Positions 1 through 7,409 of a DNA stretch of 64,000 nt are shown here, in pieces (position 1 is the first letter of the stretch; each line of letters starts with the position of its first letter). Origin of the DNA: an uncultured Paracoccaceae bacterium (GTDB taxonomy: Bacteria; Pseudomonadota; Alphaproteobacteria; Rhodobacterales; Rhodobacteraceae); contig CANMQJ010000016.1 of assembly GCA_947500005.1 (NCBI GenBank), forward strand, positions 84,745 through 148,744, read 5' to 3'. The position numbers and the translations under genes are program-made. A model generated the notes under the pieces. It ran no database searches, was not told the DNA's origin, and saw nothing but the letters and a program-made list of their open reading frames with translations.

Positions 1-2
1 GC

Positions 3-656
3 ATGGCGGCCGACGAGGTGGGCACCGTCCAGGCGCTGCGCCGGTCGCGGATGGTGATCGAACAGGGGATCGCGGCGCGCGGCGGGCGCATCGCCAACAC
101 CTCGGGGGACGGGCTGATCGCGGAATTCCCCTCGGTCGTCGAGGCGGTCGCGGCGGCGGTGACGATCCAGAGGACCCTGATCGCCGATGCCGCGCTGTTG
201 CCCTTTCGGATCGGGCTGCATCTTGGCGACGTGATCGTCGAGGGCGAAGATCTGCTGGGTGACGGGGTGAACCTGGCCGCGCGACTGGAGCAGATGGCCC
301 CGGTCGGCGGGATCTGTGTCTCGCGCCAGGTGGTCGATCACGCGCGCGGGCGGCTTGAGGCCGAGTTCCGCCCGCTCTCTCCGGTCACCCCGCGCCACAT
401 GCCCGAGGAGATCGAGGTTTATGGCGTTCTCGCCGACGGGATCGAAGCACCCGGCGATCTCAGGGCGGTGCGGCCGCGCGTGAGACTGGATGGCGACGCG
501 AACACGCGGTTCACGCGGATTCGCAACCGGACGGCGGTGGCCTGCGGGGTCCTCGGGCTGGCCGATATCCTGACCGGGCCCGACGCAATGTGGTCGATCA
601 TCCCAATTGCCGCGCTTCTCCTCAACCTCTGGCGGAAGAGGCGCGAACTGGGCTGA
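3..656 (+). CDS. Class III adenylate/guanylate cyclase domain protein (5' partial)
   Basis: Enters the window already in frame, so the true start lies upstream: the residues MAADEVGT that begin the visible part normally sit about 10-15 residues inside this domain. A class III cyclase homology domain is visible: GDGLIAEF (metal-binding Asp region), the FRIGLHLGD strand, and DGVNLAARLEQ, a typical C-terminal cyclase segment. After the domain come a charged linker and one hydrophobic stretch (about residues 180-205) ending in a basic tail, probably a membrane anchor. The usual partners of this group in alphaproteobacteria (TPR or Guanylate_cyc-TolB type) are not present on the visible side. The product would be cAMP or cGMP; which one cannot be read here. 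It converges on the next gene with a 10-bp gap. Confidence 0.8.
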   Translation: MAADEVGTVQALRRSRMVIEQGIAARGGRIANTSGDGLIAEFPSVVEAVAAAVTIQRTLIADAALLPFRIGLHLGDVIVEGEDLLGDGVNLAARLEQMAPVGGICVSRQVVDHARGRLEAEFRPLSPVTPRHMPEEIEVYGVLADGIEAPGDLRAVRPRVRLDGDANTRFTRIRNRTAVACGVLGLADILTGPDAMWSIIPIAALLLNLWRKRRELG

Positions 657-666
657 CACCCGCGCA

Positions 667-2265
667 TCAGTCCTGCGGCTGGGTCCGGGTCTCGTCGTCG
701 GTTTCCGTGTTGCTTTCGGTTTCCGTATCGCCGTCGGTTTCCGTATCGCCGTCGGTTTCCGTGTCGCCGTCAGTTTCCGTGTCGCCGTCGGTTCCCGTAG
801 TGTTGTCGGTTGCCGCGTTGCTGTCGGTGCCGCTGGCTGCTTCGGTGTTGCCCGTGGTTGGGGTATCTCCGTCGGTTTCGGTGGTCTCGGCCTCGGTGGA
901 CTCGGTGCTGGTATCTGTCTGCGTCTGATCGGACTGCGTCTCGTTGGATTGCGCGTCACCGGCCGGGCTCTCCTGTCCGAAGGGTCCGTCGCCCTCCTCG
1001 GCCGCATCGGATTGCGTGCTGTCGGATTGCGCGGCATCCGCTGCCTTGTCCTGCTCGAACGGATCGGCCTGCGCGGCCTCGTCGGCATTCGTGTCGCCCT
1101 GGGTGGAGTTTGTGTCGCCCTGGGCGGAGTCTTCTGCCTGGGGCGCGTCGTCAACATTTCCTTCGGTGGAGTTCGCGGAGCCGGTTTCCTCACCCGTTTG
1201 GGCATCGTCGCCGGCTTCCTGCGTCGTTGCGGCGCGATCCAGCTGTTCTTCCTGCGTGATGGCGGCCCCGGTTTGGCCCTCTTGCTCGCCCTCTTGCTCG
1301 CCCGCTTGCCGCGCCTGCGCGCCGCTCTCCTGCTGCTGGTTCGAGCTTTCCTCAGAAGAGCCGGTTCCGCTGCCCTGATCGCCCGCGTTCGACGGCGCGA
1401 CGGTCCGGGGTTCGGCGCGCTGCGCCTCGCTCATGTCCTGCTCGATCTGGAGGAGGCGGTTGCTGCGTTCCTCGATCTGGGCCGTGAGGTCGGTCACCAT
1501 GCCCTGCAACTCGTCGCGCTGCTGGCGCTGTTCGGCCACGGATTGCTGCAATTCCTGCTGGCGGGATTGCAGCGACTCGACCTCGTTGCGCAGGGTTTCC
1601 TGCTGCGATTGCAGTTCGGCGGTCCGGGACTGCATGTCTTCGACCGACTGGCGGAGGGTCGCTTCCTCGTCGATGGCTGCTTGAAGGTCATTCTGGGCCG
1701 TTGCCAGCGTTTCCGAAACCGCGGCGCTTTCCTCGTTCAGGCTGGCCAGCGTTTCGCGGATATCGGCCTCTTGCGCGCGCGCCTCGTCCAGGCGTTGCGA
1801 GACGGCCCGAAGCTCTTCGGTCTGCTTGTCGATCTCGGCGCGCAGCTCCTGGCTGCGGCTGTCGAACTGGTCGATCGCCTCCTGCAGCGGCGCGGCGCGT
1901 TCCTCGAGATCGGCGATCTCGGTCTCGCGCTGCGACAGGGTCTGGCTCAGCTCGTCGCGCCGGGTCTCGAGATCCGAGACCTGGCTTTCCATCTCCCCGA
2001 CCTCGGTTTGCAGACTGTCGCGCTGCTCGGTCAGCGGCGTGACCTGGCCCTGAAGCTCGGTAATCTGCGCGTCGAGTTCCTCGGTCGTGCCCACGCGGGC
2101 CTGCTGTTCGGCCAAGCGCGACTCGACCCCCTGGACTTGCCGCTGCATGTCGGTTTCCAGCTGTGACTTCGTCACGCCCAGATAGATCGCGACACCCCAG
2201 CCGATGATTGCGAGAATGATGATGACGGTGAACTTGGTGGTGCCGGAAGAGCCGTTTTCGGCCAT
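667..2265 (-). CDS. Membrane-anchored coiled-coil protein with acidic repeat tail
   Basis: About 532 residues if started at the ATG at 2265, which follows a GGGGG-containing ribosome site; a longer frame to 2394 lacks such support. Residues 10-30 form one transmembrane helix. Residues 35-280 are almost wholly heptad-type sequence rich in Q, E, R and L, a long coiled coil. The C-terminal ~220 residues are low-complexity, rich in D, E, S, T, Q and G, ending in hexapeptide T-E-T-D-G-D repeats. No catalytic motif is visible. An envelope spacer or scaffold role is plausible but is inference. It shares an intergenic region with sucC, transcribed the other way. Confidence 0.75.
   Translation of the reverse strand: MAENGSSGTTKFTVIIILAIIGWGVAIYLGVTKSQLETDMQRQVQGVESRLAEQQARVGTTEELDAQITELQGQVTPLTEQRDSLQTEVGEMESQVSDLETRRDELSQTLSQRETEIADLEERAAPLQEAIDQFDSRSQELRAEIDKQTEELRAVSQRLDEARAQEADIRETLASLNEESAAVSETLATAQNDLQAAIDEEATLRQSVEDMQSRTAELQSQQETLRNEVESLQSRQQELQQSVAEQRQQRDELQGMVTDLTAQIEERSNRLLQIEQDMSEAQRAEPRTVAPSNAGDQGSGTGSSEESSNQQQESGAQARQAGEQEGEQEGQTGAAITQEEQLDRAATTQEAGDDAQTGEETGSANSTEGNVDDAPQAEDSAQGDTNSTQGDTNADEAAQADPFEQDKAADAAQSDSTQSDAAEEGDGPFGQESPAGDAQSNETQSDQTQTDTSTESTEAETTETDGDTPTTGNTEAASGTDSNAATDNTTGTDGDTETDGDTETDGDTETDGDTETESNTETDDETRTQPQD
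703..810 (-). repeat. 18-bp tandem repeat coding for T-E-T-D-G-D units
   Basis: Six head-to-tail 18-bp units lie within the 3' end of the coiled-coil gene. The central four (721-792) differ from each other at only a few positions; the outer two are more degenerate. Each unit encodes one acidic hexapeptide. Near-identical units of this kind are prone to slippage, so copy number may vary between strains. Confidence 0.85.
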
Positions 2266-2363
2266 GGATCGCCCCCTGAATCGAGTGAAGTGTCGGCGTT
2301 GAAACGTATCGGGCGACGGAAAGTTCCATTGATTCGTTCGGGGACCACGATCCGCCGCCGCGC

Positions 2364-2396
2364 TTGTGATCACACGCGAAAATGCCGTGATCACAA
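2364..2396. promoter_or_regulatory. Twin palindromes upstream of sucC, candidate operator
   Basis: TTGTGATCAC (2364-2373) is repeated as its exact reverse complement GTGATCACAA at 2387-2396. Each arm is also a palindrome in itself (TGTGATCACA and GTGATCAC), with centres 21 bp apart, two helical turns. This suits two dimers bound side by side on one DNA face. The site lies about 110-140 bp before the sucC start and 100 bp before the divergent coiled-coil gene. It lacks the 6-bp gap of a CRP/FNR site. The regulator is unknown. A weak -10-like TATAAC is at 2467-2472. Confidence 0.55.
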
Positions 2397-2503
2397 AACC
2401 GGGTAATCTGCGCGTATTTCCGCCGGCGCGTCAGAAAACCCTTTAAACCCGGCTTAAGACGGCCCCTATAACGGTGAAATCGCAGTCACACGGGACAGTT
2501 TCG

Positions 2504-3697
<1,194 letters not shown>

Positions 3698-3873
3698 CAC
3701 CATGGCCCCGAATGCAGCATCGACAGGGCACTGGATGGAGAGGCCGGCGCGGGAGTGCGCCGCAGCTTCTTCGATCCGCGTCCTCGACGTGCTGCCGAAT
3801 GATCCCGCCAGTCTCCGATACCCGTGCGGAGGCTGGCGCTCCGACGCAGCCGAAATGATCCATCTGTAATCCC

Positions 3874-5022
3874 ATGCATGCTCTCGTCCACATAGGTCCG
3901 ACCAAATGCGGCTCTACCGCGTTGCAGGCGTTCCTGTCGCGGAACGCGGCGGCGCTGGCCGGTCGCGGGCTGCGCTATGAGCGCTGGTTCGGGACGGCGA
4001 AATGGGACAGCTCGCAGGTGGAACTGCCGATCGCCGCGCTGGCGGCCTGCGACGCGGTAATCCCGTATCGTCGGACGCGCTCGGTCTTCGGCCTGCCGGA
4101 TCTGGAGGCCGCGCGCGGACTGGCCCGGGCGTGGCTGGACTGGCTCGACACGGCCCGAAAGGGCTGGACTGAGCGGGTGGTCGCGTTTTCCTCGGAGCAC
4201 CTGATGGTCTGGCTGACGACCGTGCCGCAGGTCAGGGCGATGCATCGCATCCTGAGCGAACGGTTCCAGTCGGTCCGTTACGTGGCCTGGCTGCGCCCGC
4301 AGGAGGACTGGCTGCTCAGCCAGTATTCGCAGGGCTTGCGCGCCGGCAGCACCGCGACGCTTGGCGAGATGGTGCAGCAGCGCCTGAAATCCGCGCAAAG
4401 GGCGATTCCGAATTTCGCGGCGCGGCTGCGGCTCTGGGTCGAGGCGGTGGGCGCCGACGCGCTGCGGGTGTTCCGGCTGGACGCCCCGCCCGAGGGGCGG
4501 GACCATTGCGACACGTTCTGCGACCTTGCCGGGGTCGCGGGCGAAGACCTGGACCGGCCCGAGACGCGCAACGCCTCGTTCGGGGCGCATTCGGCCGAGG
4601 CGATGCGCCAGGTCAACCTGCGCCTGCCCTACTGGGGCAAGGGGCAGAGCGGCATCAACCCGGCGCGGCAGGGCATCGCCCGGCACCTGGAGCAGGCGGC
4701 CGAGGGCGAGCCACCCCTGGCCCTGACCGAGGCGCAGCGTGCACAAATTGCCGACGCCTATGGCCCCGGCAACCGCTGGCTGGAAGAGACATTTACGGAT
4801 TGCGCGGGCCTGACCACCGCAGGCCGCCCGCGCGGGACGCCGGCGGCGCCCGGAACACAGGCGGTCGCCGCCCGGCTCATCGACCTTCTTTTCGCCAGCC
4901 GTATGGGCGCGCTGGCCCCGCTTACCGAAACGCAACGCGCGCGGGCCAACCCGCCGCGCGGACCCAGGACAGGTCGGACGGTCCCCGGACCGCAGGCACC
5001 GTCCACAGACCCTACCCCTTGA
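3874..5022 (+). CDS. Sulfotransferase-like P-loop protein between sucC and sucD
   Basis: 382 residues. The N-terminal HIGPTKCGSTALQAFL matches the 5'-phosphosulfate-binding loop of PAPS-dependent sulfotransferases (G-x-x-K-C/T-G-S/T). The next recognisable element, a strand with YVAWLRPQEDWLLSQYSQ (about residues 133-150), matches the 3'-phosphate-binding R-x-P-x-x-x-x-x-S-x-Y region. The acceptor cannot be deduced; related bacterial proteins act on surface glycans or lipids. The C-terminal ~50 residues are proline- and arginine-rich and look disordered. It lies 176 bp after sucC and only 19 bp before sucD, so it is probably co-transcribed with sucD despite an unrelated function. Confidence 0.7.
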   Translation: MHALVHIGPTKCGSTALQAFLSRNAAALAGRGLRYERWFGTAKWDSSQVELPIAALAACDAVIPYRRTRSVFGLPDLEAARGLARAWLDWLDTARKGWTERVVAFSSEHLMVWLTTVPQVRAMHRILSERFQSVRYVAWLRPQEDWLLSQYSQGLRAGSTATLGEMVQQRLKSAQRAIPNFAARLRLWVEAVGADALRVFRLDAPPEGRDHCDTFCDLAGVAGEDLDRPETRNASFGAHSAEAMRQVNLRLPYWGKGQSGINPARQGIARHLEQAAEGEPPLALTEAQRAQIADAYGPGNRWLEETFTDCAGLTTAGRPRGTPAAPGTQAVAARLIDLLFASRMGALAPLTETQRARANPPRGPRTGRTVPGPQAPSTDPTP

Positions 5023-5041
5023 CGAGGCAAAGGAACCAAGA

Positions 5042-5926
5042 ATGGCCGTACTCATCGACGAAAACACCAAAGTCATCTGCCAGGGCTTCACCGGCTCGCA
5101 GGGCACCTTTCATTCCGAACAGGCCATCGCCTATGGCACCAAGATGGTCGGCGGTGTCACCCCCGGAAAGGGTGGGCAGACGCATCTGGACCTGCCCGTG
5201 TTCAACTCGGTGCACGAGGCCAAGCACGAGACCGAGGCGAACGCGTCGGTGATCTACGTGCCGCCGCCCTTCGCCGCCGACTCGATCCTCGAGGCGATCG
5301 ACGCCGAGATGGAGCTGATCGTCTGCATCACCGAAGGCATCCCGGTGCTGGACATGATGAAGGTCAAACGCGCGCTTGAAGGCTCGAAGAGCCGCCTGAT
5401 CGGGCCGAACTGCCCCGGCATCATCACGCCCGACGCCTGCAAGATCGGCATCATGCCGGGCCATATCCACAAGCGCGGTTCGGTCGGTGTCGTGTCGCGC
5501 TCGGGCACGCTGACCTACGAGGCCGTGAAGCAGACCACCGATGTGGGCCTGGGCCAGTCCACCTGCGTCGGCATCGGCGGCGACCCGATCAAGGGGACCG
5601 AGCATATCGACGTGCTGGAATGGTTCCTCGCCGATGACGAGACCGAATCGATCATCATGATCGGCGAGATCGGCGGCTCGGCCGAGGAAGAGGCCGCGCA
5701 GTTCCTGGCCGACGAGAAGAAGAAGGGCCGCTGGAAGCCCACCGCAGGCTTCATCGCGGGCCGCACCGCCCCTCCGGGCCGCCGCATGGGCCATGCGGGC
5801 GCCATCGTCGCCGGCGGCAAGGGCGGCGCCGAGGACAAGATCGAAGCGATGAAATCGGCCGGCATCGTCGTGGCCGAAAGCCCCGCCCAGCTGGGCGAGG
5901 CCGTTCTGGAAGCGATCGGCAAGTAA
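5042..5926 (+). CDS. sucD: Succinyl-CoA synthetase alpha subunit
   Basis: 294 residues, standard length. The alpha subunit binds CoA and is phosphorylated on a histidine during catalysis. The N-terminal GFTGSQGTFH is the CoA-binding Rossmann loop, GPNCPGIITP is a family signature, and His251 in RRMGHAGAIVAGGKG is the expected phosphohistidine. It pairs with SucC encoded upstream. A strong hairpin follows the stop codon, so the transcript may end or be stabilised there before the DUF805-FkbM-sucA segment. Confidence 0.97.
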   Translation: MAVLIDENTKVICQGFTGSQGTFHSEQAIAYGTKMVGGVTPGKGGQTHLDLPVFNSVHEAKHETEANASVIYVPPPFAADSILEAIDAEMELIVCITEGIPVLDMMKVKRALEGSKSRLIGPNCPGIITPDACKIGIMPGHIHKRGSVGVVSRSGTLTYEAVKQTTDVGLGQSTCVGIGGDPIKGTEHIDVLEWFLADDETESIIMIGEIGGSAEEEAAQFLADEKKKGRWKPTAGFIAGRTAPPGRRMGHAGAIVAGGKGGAEDKIEAMKSAGIVVAESPAQLGEAVLEAIGK

Positions 5927-5937
5927 GCCGGCCGTCC

Positions 5938-5962
5938 GGCCCCGGGGACTGTCTCCGGGGCC
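5938..5962 (+). terminator. GC-rich hairpin after sucD
   Basis: GGCCCCGG at 5938-5945 pairs with CCGGGGCC at 5955-5962; two further pairs, one of them G-U, close a 5-nt loop. There is no clear T-run after it (ATATT), so it may be a weak terminator or a 3'-end stabiliser separating sucCD from the sucAB segment. Confidence 0.5.
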
Positions 5963-5981
5963 ATATTCGGGAGGAAGGCCA

Positions 5982-6530
5982 ATGTCGTTCACAGAGGCCA
6001 TAAAGACCTGCTTCTCCAAGTACTTCACGTTTTCCGGGCGTGCATCGCGGTCGGAATACTGGTGGTTCTTCCTCTTCATCCTGCTGGGCAACATCGTGGC
6101 CGGCATTCTGGATTCCGTCCTGTTCGGCGCCGTGACCGGCTCCATCGAAACCGGGCCGGACGGGTTCAGCGCAAGTGCCGAGAACAACGGGCCGGTGGCG
6201 GCGATCTTCAGCCTTGCGGTGCTGATCCCGCAGCTGGCCGCAGGCTGGCGGCGGATGCATGACACCGGGCGCAGCGGGTTCTACCTGCTGCTTCCGCTGC
6301 TTCTGTCGATCGGCGCGGCGCTCATCCTTGTCTTCGGAATCGGGGCGGCCTCGATGTTCCAGCATGGCGGCTCTTTCGACCGGCTGTTCACCGGGGCGAC
6401 GCTGTTGCTGATGGTCCCGACCGTTCTGGTGCTCGTGATCTCGCCGCTTCTGGTGCTGTGGTGGCTGACCCGGCCCAGCGAGCCCGGCGCGAACCGCTAC
6501 GGGCCGAACCCGCACGAGGCACGCGCATGA
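5982..6530 (+). CDS. DUF805 family inner-membrane protein
   Basis: 182 residues with the DUF805/YhaH signature FSGRASRSEYWWFFLF near the N-terminus and four hydrophobic segments (about residues 25-45, 68-88, 100-120 and 140-165). A GWRRMHDTGRSG motif between helices is also typical. The biochemical function of the family is not established. It has a good ribosome site (GGAGGAAGG). Its stop codon overlaps the ATG of the FkbM gene (ATGA), which indicates translational coupling. Confidence 0.85.
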   Translation: MSFTEAIKTCFSKYFTFSGRASRSEYWWFFLFILLGNIVAGILDSVLFGAVTGSIETGPDGFSASAENNGPVAAIFSLAVLIPQLAAGWRRMHDTGRSGFYLLLPLLLSIGAALILVFGIGAASMFQHGGSFDRLFTGATLLLMVPTVLVLVISPLLVLWWLTRPSEPGANRYGPNPHEARA

Positions 6531-7399
6531 GCCCGGCCCTCTCCCCCGAGGCGCAATCGCTGCGCGCGCGGCCCGGATCGGGCGGCGGCATGGACATGCG
6601 CGGGCTCAAGCACCGGCTGGCGACCTCGTCGCTGGCCGGGCCACTGGCAAGCCTTCGCGGTGGCTGGAAGGCCCGCAAGCTGGTGTCGAATGCCGAACTG
6701 GGTCTTCTGTTCAAGGAAGACCAGATGATGGAGACGATGCTGGAACGGATGATCCGGCCCGACTGGAACTGCCTCGATATCGGCGCGCATATCGGGTCGG
6801 TCTCGTACCGTTTCCAGATGCTTGCCCCCAAGGGCCGTCACGCGATCATCGAGGCCAGCCCCGACAAGGCGGCGCTGCTGGCGCACCGGTTCCCCGACAC
6901 CCCCGTTCTACAGTTGGCCGTCTCGGACAGCGCGGGCGAGGTCAGTTTCTACGAGAACCTCGACCAGCCCGGATATTCCAGCCTGTCGGATCGCGCCAGC
7001 CGCGGCCGCGTGCGCGAGATCACGGTGCCCGCGCGCCGACTGGACGACCTGTTCGACGCCGACCAGTGCTTCGACCTGGTCAAGATCGATGTCGAAGGTC
7101 ACGAATTCGCCGCGCTGACCGGCGGCCGCGCGCTGCTGGAGCGATGCCGCCCCGTCATCCTGTTCGAGGCGGGCGCCATCGATGACACGGACCTGGCAAC
7201 CGGACAGGGCGAGCGTCTGTTCGACTTTCTGACCGCAGACCTGGATTACGCCGTCTTTGCCGTCTTCGACCTCTATTTCGACCGCCCGGCAATCTCGGCC
7301 GAGCTGTTCCGGTCCTACCGGACCTATCCTTTCCTCGCGTTCAACTATTTCGCGCTGCCCGCCGAAACCGCCCGCCCCGCCCCATCCGCAAAAGAGTGA
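6527..7399 (+). CDS. FkbM family SAM-dependent methyltransferase
   Basis: 290 residues from the ATG that overlaps the previous stop (ATGA); another possible start at 6590 would remove a disordered N-terminus. The methyltransferase fold shows CLDIGAHIGSVS (SAM motif I), an acidic IIEASPD, the FkbM signature LVKIDVEGHEFAAL, and a C-terminal VILFEAG strand. FkbM proteins methylate hydroxyls of sugars or polyketides; the substrate here is unknown. It ends 10 bp before sucA, so it sits inside the 2-oxoglutarate dehydrogenase transcription unit. Confidence 0.85.
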   Translation: MSPALSPEAQSLRARPGSGGGMDMRGLKHRLATSSLAGPLASLRGGWKARKLVSNAELGLLFKEDQMMETMLERMIRPDWNCLDIGAHIGSVSYRFQMLAPKGRHAIIEASPDKAALLAHRFPDTPVLQLAVSDSAGEVSFYENLDQPGYSSLSDRASRGRVREITVPARRLDDLFDADQCFDLVKIDVEGHEFAALTGGRALLERCRPVILFEAGAIDDTDLATGQGERLFDFLTADLDYAVFAVFDLYFDRPAISAELFRSYRTYPFLAFNYFALPAETARPAPSAKE

Positions 7400-7409
7400 G
7401 ACCGGAGTC

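Noticed and set aside
2365..2394. CRP/FNR sites upstream of sucC
   Set aside because: TGTGATCACA lacks the 6-bp (CRP) or 4-bp (FNR) central gap, so neither consensus applies.
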